From: Chloroflexota bacterium
GTDB taxonomy: Bacteria; Chloroflexota; Chloroflexia; Chloroheliales; Chloroheliaceae
Direction of reading: 5' to 3'
Assembly: GCA_028287745.1 (NCBI GenBank)
Contig: JAQBPB010000058.1
Coordinates: 48,131 to 112,130 of the forward strand
DNA: 64,000 bases
The position numbers were made by a program, and so were the translations under genes. Under the pieces are notes generated by a model that was not told where the DNA came from, did not search any database, and saw only the letters and a program-made list of their open reading frames with translations. Below are positions 1 through 8,148 of this stretch, one piece after another (the first letter of the stretch is position 1; every line of letters starts with the position of its first letter).

Positions 1-1
1 C

Positions 2-232
2 AAACGCGACTTCCGGGCCCTCTGGATTGCCCGTATCAATGCCGCCTGCCGTGAGCTGGGTCTGTCCTACAACCGGCTAATCGAAGGATTAACCAAAGCC
101 GGGGTTACCGTAGACCGCAAGATCCTGGCCGACCTGGCTGTGAACGACAGCGAAGCTTTCAAAAGCTTTGTAGATCTGGCCCGCCAGCACCAGACCGCCC
201 CGGTTGCTGCTGCCGCCGCATCGGAAGCGTAA
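2..232 (+). CDS. rplT: 50S ribosomal protein L20, C-terminal part
   Basis: The window opens inside this gene; 76 codons remain before a TAA stop. The protein reads [15 protein letters not shown] at its start and continues through NRLIEGL and DRKILADLA, which are characteristic of bacterial L20. L20 binds 23S rRNA early in large-subunit assembly. The N-terminal third lies outside the window. The tail carries a short alanine-rich extension ending EA. A hairpin terminator follows about 45 bases downstream, and the next gene is a SpoU methyltransferase, a common neighbour of rpmI-rplT. Confidence 0.95.
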   Translation, partial: KRDFRALWIARINAACRELGLSYNRLIEGLTKAGVTVDRKILADLAVNDSEAFKSFVDLARQHQTAPVAAAAASEA

Positions 233-274
233 TTACACAGGGAGCCGTGTCCGGCTCGACTGATGAGATATATC

Positions 275-306
275 CAGGCCGGGGTTTCCCGGCCTGTTTG
301 ATTTTA
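275..306 (+). terminator. Rho-independent terminator after rplT
   Basis: A perfect 9-bp stem CAGGCCGGG / CCCGGCCTG with a 4-base loop is followed by TTTGATTTT. It sits between rplT and the methyltransferase gene, so the latter needs its own promoter or readthrough. Confidence 0.8.
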
Positions 307-325
307 GAGCAAGAAGTTAAAAGCT

Positions 326-1348
326 ATGCCATTTAAAGGAAATTACAATAAGTCAGGTGGATCTCAAAAGCAGCGCCAGAGCAGCGACCTGCGGCCTGGC
401 AATACCCATTTCCACCCAAACTCGTACAGTAATGCCAAGCCGAAGCCCCAGGCCCCTAAAGCGCCGGTCCAGGTCGAAGAAAAACAATTTGGTCTGATTA
501 CCAGCCCTGATAACGATAAAGCCCGTTTCATCCGCAACCTGCTGGGTAAGAAAGACCGTTACGCTGCCCGGCACTTTGTCGCTGAAGGCGTGCGCCTGGT
601 CGGGGAAGCGCTCAGAGCCCCCAGGCCCCCCATGTATACCCTGTACGACCCGGACGCCCTGGTAAAGACCGAGGACGGCCAGCGCCTGTTGATGCGGCTG
701 ATTGAGCTGCACGAAGACAAAAAAGGCGTCTTTCCGGCGACTGCCCGCATAATGGAAGGTCTGAGCGATACGGTTTCGCCCCAGGGCGTTACTGCGGCGG
801 TCCCCTTTCTCCAGTGGAAACCGGAAGATTTAGCCGCCTCCAAACTGCACCTTATCCTGGACGAAGTGCAAGACCCCGGTAACCTGGGCACTATCTTGCG
901 CTCGGCCTGGGCGGCCGGTGACACTTCGATCTATTTGACCGAAGGCAGCGTGGACTTTTATTCACCTAAAGTGGTCCGGGCCGGTATGGGCGCCCACTTC
1001 AAGGTTCCGGCCGCGTTAGGTCAGGTCTGGCCCCAGATAGCCGAAAACCTGGCTACCGCCGGGGTTGAGCAGATCCTGCTGGCCGATAGCGGTGAAGAGG
1101 ATATCCCGGTATCCAAAGGCAAAACCCTACCCGAAGTAAGCTATTACGAGGTCGATTGGAGTAAGCCCACAGCGGTAATTATCGGGAACGAAGCGCATGG
1201 CGCCAGGGCGGAAGCCCGCCGGTCAGCCACCCATGTGTTACGGATTCCGATGCCCGGTGGAGCCGAGTCGCTCAACGCTTCGGTAGCGGCCAGCCTGGTT
1301 ATTTTTGAGGCCCTGCGCCAGCGCACCCAGTCGGGTGCGGAGAAATAA
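326..1348 (+). CDS. TrmH/SpoU family RNA 2'-O-ribose methyltransferase
   Basis: 340 residues. After a polar, low-complexity N-terminal tail of about 55 residues comes a substrate-binding region (FIRNLLGKKDRYAARHF...VAEG), then the SPOUT methyltransferase domain. All three SpoU motifs are visible: DPGNLGTILRSAWAAG (motif 1 with the conserved N and R), VIIGNEAHG (motif 2) and IPMPGGAESLNASVAAS (motif 3). The family transfers methyl from SAM to ribose 2'-OH in rRNA or tRNA. A member next to rplT is common in bacteria, where it is usually an rRNA methylase. The exact target nucleotide cannot be read from sequence. The start has only a weak SD, and the tail may be partly untranslated if an internal start is used. 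Confidence 0.88.
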   Translation: MPFKGNYNKSGGSQKQRQSSDLRPGNTHFHPNSYSNAKPKPQAPKAPVQVEEKQFGLITSPDNDKARFIRNLLGKKDRYAARHFVAEGVRLVGEALRAPRPPMYTLYDPDALVKTEDGQRLLMRLIELHEDKKGVFPATARIMEGLSDTVSPQGVTAAVPFLQWKPEDLAASKLHLILDEVQDPGNLGTILRSAWAAGDTSIYLTEGSVDFYSPKVVRAGMGAHFKVPAALGQVWPQIAENLATAGVEQILLADSGEEDIPVSKGKTLPEVSYYEVDWSKPTAVIIGNEAHGARAEARRSATHVLRIPMPGGAESLNASVAASLVIFEALRQRTQSGAEK

Positions 1349-1380
1349 CCGTCTAACCGTTTTAGCCCACTTAAACCTAA

Positions 1381-1407
1381 AAGGAAGGCCCTGGAGCCTT
1401 CCTTTTT
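1381..1407. terminator. Bidirectional hairpin terminator
   Basis: A perfect 9-bp stem AAGGAAGGC / GCCTTCCTT with a 6-base loop is followed by a T run on the plus strand and preceded by AAAA. It lies between the convergent methyltransferase and SDR genes and could serve both. Confidence 0.8.
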
Positions 1408-1450
1408 CTATTCCCGCTATTTCTATTCCTGCTATTTCTACTTCCGCTAT
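1406..1450. repeat. Three-copy 15-bp tandem repeat
   Basis: Three head-to-tail 15-base units (TTCTATTCCCGCTAT, TTCTATTCCTGCTAT, TTCTACTTCCGCTAT) directly follow the terminator hairpin in the convergent intergenic space. There is no coding role. Copy number may vary between strains. Confidence 0.85.
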
Positions 1451-1499
1451 TCAACTCGGTGAGTAGATGGGAAGCCCATTCTACCAGTACCCGAGAAGC

Positions 1500-2294
1500 T
1501 TACCGAAAAGACGCCGACATGCCGCCATCGACAATCATCGAATGGCCGGTCACATACGAAGCGGCATCGGAGCACAACCAGATAGCCGCCTCGGCGGCTT
1601 CTTCGGGCCGCCCGATCCTTCCCTGGGGAATCCGCTCGTTGTACATGCTCTCAATATCCGAGGGCTGCTTCTGAGTTTTCTCGGCGGTAGTGGTCAAGAT
1701 ACCCTGGAGCATTGGCGTATCAAAAGCCCCGGCCGCCAGGGCATTTACCCGGATGTTCTGGGTGGCGTACTCTATCGCGGCGGACTTGGTAAGGGCTAAA
1801 ATACCGCTTTTCGACATAGCGTAGAGCGAGCCGCCCGGCACCCCGCCCAACCCGTTCAGGGACGAGGTATTCACAATGGCCCCACCGGGAGAAGCCTGTT
1901 TTAGCATCAGCTGAATCTCATATTTCATGCACAGCCAGACGCTTTTTAAATTTAGATCAACCTCACTATCAAAGGCTTCCTCGGTAATATCGGCCGTAAG
2001 AGTAGCGCCGCCAAATATAGCGGCATTATTGAAAGCACAGTCCAACCGGCCAAACTGTCCTTCAATCCGGCTTACCAACTCTTTAACTTCGGCTCCCCGG
2101 GAAACATCGGTCCGGATGAAGACAGCCTCGCCACCGGCTTTTTCAATCTGCCGGGCCACTTCCTCACCCGTTGCTTGTGTCCGGGCAGCAATAATCACTT
2201 TTGCGCCTTCCCGGGCGAATGCCAGGGCAGCGGCCTGCCCGATGCCTTTAGAGCCGCCGGTTACCAGCGCCACTTTACCATCTAACCTTCCCAT
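1500..2294 (-). CDS. SDR family NAD(P)-dependent oxidoreductase
   Basis: 264 residues from the ATG at 2294, chosen because AAAGGA lies 8 bases upstream; an upstream ATG at 2342 has no such site. It is a classical short-chain dehydrogenase with cofactor motif TGGSKGIG near the N-terminus, NNAA, the catalytic S and Y-x-x-x-K (SLYAMSKSG), and the C-terminal VDGG signature. A Rossmann-fold protein of normal length, it probably oxidises a secondary alcohol or reduces a ketone. The substrate is unknown. It is monocistronic, converging on the methyltransferase gene. Confidence 0.88.
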   Translation of the reverse strand: MGRLDGKVALVTGGSKGIGQAAALAFAREGAKVIIAARTQATGEEVARQIEKAGGEAVFIRTDVSRGAEVKELVSRIEGQFGRLDCAFNNAAIFGGATLTADITEEAFDSEVDLNLKSVWLCMKYEIQLMLKQASPGGAIVNTSSLNGLGGVPGGSLYAMSKSGILALTKSAAIEYATQNIRVNALAAGAFDTPMLQGILTTTAEKTQKQPSDIESMYNERIPQGRIGRPEEAAEAAIWLCSDAASYVTGHSMIVDGGMSASFR

Positions 2295-2408
2295 AAATAG
2301 AATCCTTTCTCCATAATTACCATCTGTAGCAGCAGAAATCATTTTAAGTTAACAGAACCATAGCAGAATTTCAGGCGGTTGCACAATCTGGCGGCTTGCT
2401 GAAGCAAA

Positions 2409-2459
2409 ATTATTAAGTATTTCCAGATCAAACTTAATAATATTAATTCAATGTTTGAT
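2409..2459. promoter_or_regulatory. Nested AT-rich palindromes, possible operator
   Basis: Three overlapping inverted repeats lie 30-80 bases upstream of the TTGACA promoter: ATTATTAAGT (2409-2418) with ACTTAATAAT (2432-2441), TTAATAATATTAA (2434-2446), and ATCAAAC (2427-2433) with GTTTGAT (2453-2459). They lie between two divergent genes. A regulator site is plausible, but AT-rich DNA gives such pairs easily. Confidence 0.35.
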
Positions 2460-2485
2460 TTTCGTTACTAATTTTGAAAAAACTC

Positions 2486-2513
2486 TTGACAGGATTAAAT
2501 TTGTGTGGATAAT
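2486..2513 (+). promoter_or_regulatory. Sigma-70 type promoter for the DUF2089 operon
   Basis: TTGACA (2486-2491), 16 bases, then GATAAT (2508-2513) is close to the vegetative consensus. It lies about 100 bases upstream of the DUF2089 start. The rest of the 316-base gap (2295-2610) holds the palindromes at 2409-2459 and AT-rich DNA. Confidence 0.7.
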
Positions 2514-2610
2514 AAGAGTTGTAAGTAATAATATTAAACCAGTAGTTGAAAATCTTTAGAAATTTACTCTGGACGCTAAAAGAAGTTGAGCTACGTTGAA
2601 AGAGGACTTA

Positions 2611-3039
2611 ATGGCAACTATTAAACACAATGTAAGCGGGCTTTGTCCGATTTGCAATGAGCAAATGTATATCGCCCGGCTACATTGCGAAAACTGCGAT
2701 TCAGCCCTGGAAGGCCGGTTTAACCTGGGCCCGTTCCAGCGGCTGTCACCCGATCAGCTTCAATTTCTGGAAGTCTTTATTCGCTGCCGGGGACAAAACA
2801 AAGCTGTACAGGAAACGCTCAATATTTCCTACCCGACCGTGGTTAAAAAATTAGATGAATTAATTATGGCAATGGGTTATGAACCGGAACCGGTAGCCGA
2901 CCGGAAGCGGGAAATCCTGGAAATGTTAAGCCAGAATAAAATAAGTGCCGCCCAGGCCCAGCAGTTGTTAGCCGCCCAGCTTAAACCTGCTGACGGCACG
3001 GAAACCCGCCCGGCCGGTAGTGTTCAGGGGAGAGAATAA
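2611..3039 (+). CDS. DUF2089 family zinc-ribbon / HTH protein
   Basis: 142 residues from ATG 2611, with AGAGGA 4 bases upstream; a TTG at 2596 is also in frame. A zinc ribbon (C12, C15, C26, C29: CPIC and CENC) is followed by the DUF2089 core LSPDQLQFLEVFIRCRGQ and ISYPTVVKKLDELI, which looks like a winged HTH. The C-terminus carries ILEMLSQNKISAAQAQQLL, the SHOCT-like motif found also in the next two genes. The family is probably a transcriptional regulator that often neighbours DUF4097 or PspC envelope-stress genes. Its stop is two bases from the next start, so the pair is co-transcribed. Confidence 0.85.
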   Translation: MATIKHNVSGLCPICNEQMYIARLHCENCDSALEGRFNLGPFQRLSPDQLQFLEVFIRCRGQNKAVQETLNISYPTVVKKLDELIMAMGYEPEPVADRKREILEMLSQNKISAAQAQQLLAAQLKPADGTETRPAGSVQGRE

Positions 3040-3041
3040 TC

Positions 3042-4661
3042 ATGGATGAAAATCAAAAGAAAGGACCGAACGCTCCCGATGAAGCAGTTAACCACCTTGA
3101 GCAGGTTATCCCGGTAAATTCCGCCAGGTTGGAACTAATCAAAGTTAATAGCGTTAATGGCAAAACGTATGTCTCCGGCGGGCCGCCGGGCCGGATTACT
3201 ATCCGCACGATTAACACCGGGTCATTTAACTATACCCCGGCAGTCGAATTTAAGAATGAGGGGGCAACCGTCGAAATTTCCGCCGTACCCAGCAACGGGT
3301 CGGACTGGATGGTAAAAGTTCTAAAGGGCTTCCATGTCACCGACCTGCCAAAAGATTGGACCGACCCGGATGCCGGTTGGAAAATGGACGTTGCCGGTTG
3401 GCCTGACCCGGACGAGGAAAACCTGAGCAACGAAGAGCGCCAGCACCGCCGGGAAGAAAGGCAGCACCAGCGCGAAGAAAGGCAGCACCAGCGTGAAGAA
3501 AGGCAGCGCCAGCGCGAAGAACGCCAGCGCGTCCGGTTTGAGACGCGGGAAAGTATTCGCCAGGCGAATGACTTCGCCCGGCAGAACCGCAACTTCTGGT
3601 CTAGCCTGGAAGAAGGCCTGGAACCGCTGGGAGAAATCTTTAACAACTTCGGTCGTTCGCTCTCCCAGGCCTTCAGCGGGCCGGATGACCTCTATATCGA
3701 GATCCCGGCCAATGTCGAATTGCAGGCTAAGAGCGTTTCCGGCAGCTTATCCATCGCTAATATGACCGGCTATTGCGTCATCAAAAATACCAGTGGCGCG
3801 TTAAGCTTGAACCGGTTAAGCGGCGGCATGCGCGTTAAAGGCGTCAGCGGAAAAGTGGAAGGGCGCGACCTGGGCGGCCGGGCCGAAATTAAAGTTACCA
3901 CCGGCAGCGTTGAGTTAACCAATAGCCGGTTGACCGGGCTGGATTTATCGGTCACCAGCGGCCGCATCCTGGTCGAAACCGCCCTGGCCGGGCCGCCCGA
4001 CGGTGATTACAAAATCAACACCTCAAACGGGGCGGTCAAATTGCTGCTGCCGCAAGACAGCCAGGCATCCATCGACTGCCGCACTTTAAACGGCCGGTTG
4101 AGCATGCCAAAGATAAGTTCGGTCGAAATTAGAAACCGGCCTGGACAAAGCCAGTCCAGGATTGAGTTAAACGGAGGAGGTCGGAGAGTGAGCGTTAATA
4201 CCCTTAATGGCAACCTGGAATTAGCCCTGTACGACCAGCCTGGCGAATACGCGGGACAGATGCAAAACCATGGTAGTTGGCCGGTGCCGCCCATACCACC
4301 GGTACCCCCGGTGCCACCCGTACCGCCAATTTGGACGGCTGGCCCGGATAGTGGCGTTCAATCGCCCGCCCCGGCGCCGCAGTATGCGCCACCGTCCTAT
4401 GCTCAAACTCCGGGCTGGCCGTCTGATGTCGTAAACCATAATAGTGAACCGCTGATTACGCCGGTCCCGCAAAACAGTGACAGCTCCAACAATGTTACGC
4501 CTGAAAACCCGGCCCCGGTCAAAGAACCGGCCCAATCTCCGGCCGGTCCCGCTGCCGACAACGATAAACGGACCCGGCAACTCGACATTCTCCAGGCCAT
4601 CGAGCGCGGTGAAATTAGCGTGGACGAAGGAATGCGCCGCCTGGGCGATATCGAATCCTGA
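3042..4661 (+). CDS. DUF4097-like beta-repeat protein with charged coiled coil and SHOCT-like tail
   Basis: 539 residues with a strong SD (GGGGAGAG, 7-base spacing). In order: an N-terminal region of about 125 residues; a charged helix of heptads (ERQHQRE, residues 131-165); a DUF4097-type beta-repeat region, roughly residues 220-390, with repeated phrases such as VKGVSGKVEG and INTSNGAVKLLL; a proline-rich stretch (VPPIPPVPPVPP); a disordered linker; and a C-terminal ILQAIERGEISVDEGMRRL. No signal peptide or membrane helix is visible, so it is probably cytoplasmic. DUF4097 proteins such as YvlB and LiaX relatives are linked to envelope stress; a similar role here is inference. Confidence 0.75.
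   Translation: MDENQKKGPNAPDEAVNHLEQVIPVNSARLELIKVNSVNGKTYVSGGPPGRITIRTINTGSFNYTPAVEFKNEGATVEISAVPSNGSDWMVKVLKGFHVTDLPKDWTDPDAGWKMDVAGWPDPDEENLSNEERQHRREERQHQREERQHQREERQRQREERQRVRFETRESIRQANDFARQNRNFWSSLEEGLEPLGEIFNNFGRSLSQAFSGPDDLYIEIPANVELQAKSVSGSLSIANMTGYCVIKNTSGALSLNRLSGGMRVKGVSGKVEGRDLGGRAEIKVTTGSVELTNSRLTGLDLSVTSGRILVETALAGPPDGDYKINTSNGAVKLLLPQDSQASIDCRTLNGRLSMPKISSVEIRNRPGQSQSRIELNGGGRRVSVNTLNGNLELALYDQPGEYAGQMQNHGSWPVPPIPPVPPVPPVPPIWTAGPDSGVQSPAPAPQYAPPSYAQTPGWPSDVVNHNSEPLITPVPQNSDSSNNVTPENPAPVKEPAQSPAGPAADNDKRTRQLDILQAIERGEISVDEGMRRLGDIES
3432..3536 (+). repeat. Five tandem 21-bp repeats coding a charged heptad
   Basis: Five in-frame 21-base units encode EERQHRR, EERQHQR, EERQHQR, EERQRQR and EERQRVR (residues 131-165 of the DUF4097-like protein). 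The heptads would form a highly charged single helix or coiled coil. Confidence 0.9.
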
Positions 4662-4675
4662 CAAACTGATGTAAT

Positions 4676-4741
4676 TTAACGGAAGTTGGACCCTGAGCCA
4701 TAGCTGCCAGGTATGGGTTTGTTAAGTGTGGCTTCCGTTAA
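4676..4741 (+). other. Long inverted repeat, possible RNA structure
   Basis: A perfect 10-base inverted repeat, TTAACGGAAG (4676-4685) with CTTCCGTTAA (4732-4741), encloses 46 bases that include the shorter pair CCATA / TATGG. No T run follows, so it is not a simple terminator. It lies between the DUF4097-like gene and the small gene at 4818 and could be an RNA processing or stability element. Confidence 0.4.
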
Positions 4742-4817
4742 GCCCCAGGTTTAGACCTTTTTACTTAAATATTATTGTTCAACTGCCTGAAGTCTTTATT
4801 TTGAAAGGGAGTGTATT

Positions 4818-5024
4818 ATGTTCGGTCAAATTCCAGAGATAATGAATAGCGAAGTCCGGTACAAGGGCGACAATTTCCGTCATCAAGCCGACCAGGAACG
4901 CCTGGCCCGGCAGGCCAAAGGTACCAAACAGGATAAGCGGGTAAAGCAATGGGAAGTGTTGCAGGCCGTGAAAATGGGCCGCCTGAGCATTGAAGAGGGA
5001 CTCAAGCGGCTGGAAAATGTCTAG
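4818..5024 (+). CDS. Small protein with SHOCT-like C-terminus
   Basis: 68 residues with a clear SD (AAAGGGAG, 6 bases before ATG). The first 35 residues are polar and without recognisable fold. The C-terminus VLQAVKMGRLSIEEGLKRL aligns without gaps to the tails of the two preceding genes. No membrane segment is seen. It is the third member of the DUF2089-DUF4097 group and may oligomerise or compete through the shared motif; that is inference. Confidence 0.7.
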   Translation: MFGQIPEIMNSEVRYKGDNFRHQADQERLARQAKGTKQDKRVKQWEVLQAVKMGRLSIEEGLKRLENV

Positions 5025-5048
5025 GCACTTTGCCAGTAGACCAGGCTT

Positions 5049-6011
5049 TTAAACCTGGACGCGGCTGCCTCTTTCGGCAACGTAGACACCGGCTAGAATC
5101 ATTACTGCGCCCACCCCGAAATTCCAGGTCAATTGCTCGCCACCTAACCAGGCGATAATTACCCCGGACAGCGGTTGCAGGTAAAATAACATAGCCACCC
5201 GGGCAGCGGTCACCCGCTTTAACGACCAGGAAAGGGCTAAAAACCCAAAGACCGTCACCAGCAGGGCCGCGTAAAGAATACCGACCCAGGCTACCCCGGT
5301 AAACCGGATGGGCTGTGGCGCAAAGGCAATTTCAAGTAAGCTAAAGGGCAGCAGGCCCAGCACCCCGGCCATAACCGCGCCGCCGGTAAATTCCAATCCA
5401 TCTATGCGCTGGGTAAGATTGCGGCTCATGACGTTATAACCGGCCCAACCCAGGGTGCCCAACAGGAACAATAAATCTCCATACAGCCGGGTAGGATTAT
5501 CGACGGGGCCGCCGGAGGCGGGTACAAAAAGGGAAACAGGGTTTACTCCGATGACTACCAGCACCCCAACCATGCTCAAGGCCAGGCCCAGCCAGAAAAG
5601 AGCAGTTGGTTTTTCACCTAAAACATAGGCCGCCAGCAAGGCAATTGAAACCGGTTCGGTAGCAGCCAGCACGGATATATCACTGGCGGGGCTGAGGGAA
5701 AGCCCCCAGTTCTGGCCCAATTGAATGACGACAAAACCCAGGAACCCGGCGAACATAACTTTAGGCCAATCGCGGCGGGGAATGTGAAAGCCTTTGCGCA
5801 AAAAAAAGACCAGCGGCACCAGGATAGCTGCCGTAATCATAAAACGCACCAGGGCAAAGGTAGCCGGTGGTACATCAACCAGTCCAGGCTTGGTGATGGG
5901 AAAAGCCGCCCCCCAGATGATAGTTGTTACTATCATTAAAGGTAAATAAGGTTGAATCGGGCTTCGTTTGGTCGCGGTCGAGGGTGTAGATATTTCCAAT
6001 TCTGACTTCAA
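5049..6011 (-). CDS. EamA/DMT family transporter
   Basis: 320 residues with about ten hydrophobic segments arranged as two EamA repeats (IIWGAAFPITKPGL in the first, LGWAGYNVMSRN in the second). It is an inner-membrane drug/metabolite transporter family member of usual length. The start is TTG at 6011, following AGGA; an internal ATG in the first helix is less likely. It begins 13 bases after the coaBC stop and probably shares that transcript. The substrate is not predictable. Confidence 0.85.
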   Translation of the reverse strand: MKSELEISTPSTATKRSPIQPYLPLMIVTTIIWGAAFPITKPGLVDVPPATFALVRFMITAAILVPLVFFLRKGFHIPRRDWPKVMFAGFLGFVVIQLGQNWGLSLSPASDISVLAATEPVSIALLAAYVLGEKPTALFWLGLALSMVGVLVVIGVNPVSLFVPASGGPVDNPTRLYGDLLFLLGTLGWAGYNVMSRNLTQRIDGLEFTGGAVMAGVLGLLPFSLLEIAFAPQPIRFTGVAWVGILYAALLVTVFGFLALSWSLKRVTAARVAMLFYLQPLSGVIIAWLGGEQLTWNFGVGAVMILAGVYVAERGSRVQV

Positions 6012-6024
6012 TGCTTTATTATTC

Positions 6025-7251
6025 CTACCGTTTTGCCAGGATTTCTACCACTTTATCTAAAATTGCGCCAGCAACTACCCGCTTTGGGGAGCGCTCCAGG
6101 TTGGTAATCATCCCACTGCGTTCAATTAGCGTTACTTCATTATCAGGTTGGCCGATGCTGGTTACCGCATCGTTTGCCACAATCAGGTCCAGATCTTTGC
6201 TTTGGAGCTTCTTTTCGGCATTAAAGGTCAGGTCTTCGGTTTCGGCGGCAAACCCGACTTTCAACAGGCCGCCCAGGCCGGGCCGTCCCTTTAACCCGGC
6301 CAGGATATCGGGATTCAGGACCAGCTCGATATTGGGAGCCTGGCCGCTGCCGTCTTTCTTAATCTTCTGTTCGCTGGGACTGGCCGGTCGAAAGTCGGCC
6401 ACCGCAGCGGCCATTATAAGCACATCGGCCTTTGCGGCCGGGTTCTCAAGGGCCTGGTGGACGGCCTGTTCCAGTTGAAGGGTGCTGGTAATACCGACAA
6501 AGTTACATCCAAAAGGCGGTGCTAGCTTGACCGGCCCGGAAATCAGGGTAACTTCAGCGCCCCGCGCCAGGGCTTCTTCTGCCAGGGCGTAACCCATCTG
6601 GCCGCTCGACCGGTTGCCGATGTAACGGACGGGATCAATATTCTCCTGGGTGCCCCCGGCAGTTATAATCAGCCGCTTGCCGTGCAAGTCCCCACCCATC
6701 CGGCCAAAGGCCAGCCTGACCGCCGAAACTAACTGGGCCGGGTCGGCCATGCGGCCGGTCCCGACCGCGCCGGAAGCCAGGTTGCCATAGCCCGGCTCGA
6801 TAACCTGGGCACCCCGTTCCACCAGGGTTTGCAAATGCTGCCGGGTCGCAGGATGCTCATACATATGGGTTTCCATGGCCGGGGCAAGCAAGACCGGCAC
6901 GCCGGGCGGCAGTCCCAGCATAGTAGTGGTAATAATATCATCGGCCAGACCCAGGGCCAGGCGGGCCAGGATGTCGGCCGTAGCCGGGGCAATCAGGGCC
7001 AGGTCGGCTTCACGGGCCAGGGAGATATGGCCCTGCGCTTCCTGGGTCCAGTATTCCCAGACCTCGGTATGGACCGGGTAGCGGGTGAGCGACTGAAAGG
7101 TCAGGGGCGTGATAAACCGGGTCGCGCCCGGCGTCATCATCACGTGAACCCTGGCCCCGGCGACCGTCAGGTCACGCGCAACCTGCACCACTTTATAAGC
7201 GGCGATACCACCGGCCACCCCTAGCAGGATATTTTTATCTTTGAGACTCAT
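6025..7251 (-). CDS. coaBC: Bifunctional phosphopantothenoylcysteine decarboxylase / phosphopantothenate-cysteine ligase
   Basis: 408 residues, the normal length. The flavoprotein CoaC half has GGIAAYK, the catalytic His region GHISLAREAD, the PAMETHMYEHPA loop and GTGRMADP. The CoaB half has ITAGGTQENIDPVRYIGNRS, MAAAVADF, KIKK and VGFAAETED. The two activities join cysteine to phosphopantothenate and decarboxylate the product to phosphopantetheine. Where E. coli has a conserved Cys in the substrate flap (ACG), this protein reads LASG, a variant I believe is common outside Proteobacteria. It begins 8 bases after coaX, so the two form a coenzyme A operon. Confidence 0.95.
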   Translation of the reverse strand: MSLKDKNILLGVAGGIAAYKVVQVARDLTVAGARVHVMMTPGATRFITPLTFQSLTRYPVHTEVWEYWTQEAQGHISLAREADLALIAPATADILARLALGLADDIITTTMLGLPPGVPVLLAPAMETHMYEHPATRQHLQTLVERGAQVIEPGYGNLASGAVGTGRMADPAQLVSAVRLAFGRMGGDLHGKRLIITAGGTQENIDPVRYIGNRSSGQMGYALAEEALARGAEVTLISGPVKLAPPFGCNFVGITSTLQLEQAVHQALENPAAKADVLIMAAAVADFRPASPSEQKIKKDGSGQAPNIELVLNPDILAGLKGRPGLGGLLKVGFAAETEDLTFNAEKKLQSKDLDLIVANDAVTSIGQPDNEVTLIERSGMITNLERSPKRVVAGAILDKVVEILAKR

Positions 7252-7259
7252 TATGTGCT

Positions 7260-8057
7260 CTACTGTTTTTGGTTAAGCTCGTAAATCAGGCGCAAGCCCT
7301 GCAAAGTTAAATCTTGGTCCACTACATCTATCAGGCCGGTGGTATTGCGAGCGACCACGTCACCCAGGCCGCCGGTGGCAATTACCTTTATTTCTTCACG
7401 TTCGCCCGGCCGGGCGAGGGCCGTTAGCTCGGCCTTGAAGCGGTTAACCAGCCCTTCGACCAGTCCAATGTAGCCAAACATAATCCCCGACTGCATACTG
7501 GTCACGGTATTGCGGCCAATCGCCTGCTGCGGCGGGGTTAATTCAACCCTGAAAAGGCGGCTGGCAACCTGGAAAAGCGCTTCGGCTGCGATATTGATAC
7601 CGGGGGCAATCGCGCCGCCCAGGTACTCGCCGCTGCCGGAAAGAGCGTCAAAAGTGGTCGCCGTACCAAAATCAATCACCACGGCCGGGCCGCCGTAATA
7701 ATGGAGCGCGCCCAGGGCGTTTACAATCCGGTCCGCTCCAACTTCTTTAGGGTTCTCGTAGCGCACCGCCACCCCGGTCAGGATGCCGGGTTCAACGGTT
7801 AAGGCGGTCCGGCCAAAATAGCGTTCGACCATTTCTTCAAAGGCCAGGGTCAAAGGCGGCACCACGCTCGAAATAACAGCGGCGGTGATATCTTCCGGCC
7901 GGTAGCCCCGGTTAGCCAGAAAGCCGGTTATGATCAGTCCCAGTTCGTCCGGCATGCGGCGGCGTTCGGTCTGCATCCGCCAGCTCGCTTTAACCGTTTC
8001 CCCTTCAAAAATGCCCAGCACTACATTTGTATTGCCGATGTCTACTGCCAGCAGCAA
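7260..8057 (-). CDS. coaX: Type III pantothenate kinase
   Basis: 265 residues from TTG 8057, preceded by AAAGGGG at 8 bases. The longer frame to ATG 8171 would begin upstream of the likely promoter -10 at 8143-8148 and adds residues unlike the family. Motifs: DIGNTNVVLG (phosphate-binding), GADRIVNALGA, IDFGTATTFDAL, GGAIAPG and ATGGLGDVVA. The enzyme phosphorylates pantothenate, the first step of CoA synthesis, and needs a monovalent cation. It is the first gene of the coaX-coaBC-eamA unit. Confidence 0.93.
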   Translation of the reverse strand: MLLAVDIGNTNVVLGIFEGETVKASWRMQTERRRMPDELGLIITGFLANRGYRPEDITAAVISSVVPPLTLAFEEMVERYFGRTALTVEPGILTGVAVRYENPKEVGADRIVNALGALHYYGGPAVVIDFGTATTFDALSGSGEYLGGAIAPGINIAAEALFQVASRLFRVELTPPQQAIGRNTVTSMQSGIMFGYIGLVEGLVNRFKAELTALARPGEREEIKVIATGGLGDVVARNTTGLIDVVDQDLTLQGLRLIYELNQKQ

Positions 8058-8142
8058 GGCCGTTACCCCTTTCGGATTTTCTTGATTAAAGCTAGAAATG
8101 CTTATCGCAAAGTATAAAGTGTAGCAGGAATGGATTTGCTGT

Positions 8143-8148
8143 ATTATA
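8143..8148 (-). promoter_or_regulatory. Extended -10 promoter for coaX
   Basis: On the minus strand the sequence reads TGGTATAAT, a perfect extended -10; no good -35 is seen. The start would leave a leader of about 80 bases to the TTG start of coaX. Confidence 0.55.

Noticed and set aside
1406..1450. CRISPR-like array
   Set aside because: The 15-base units are contiguous with no spacers; this is a simple tandem repeat. No other repeat-spacer pattern was seen in the window.
6025..7251. Loss of the catalytic cysteine in CoaC as a defect
   Set aside because: The LASG variant at that position appears common in CoaBC proteins outside Proteobacteria and all other motifs are intact.
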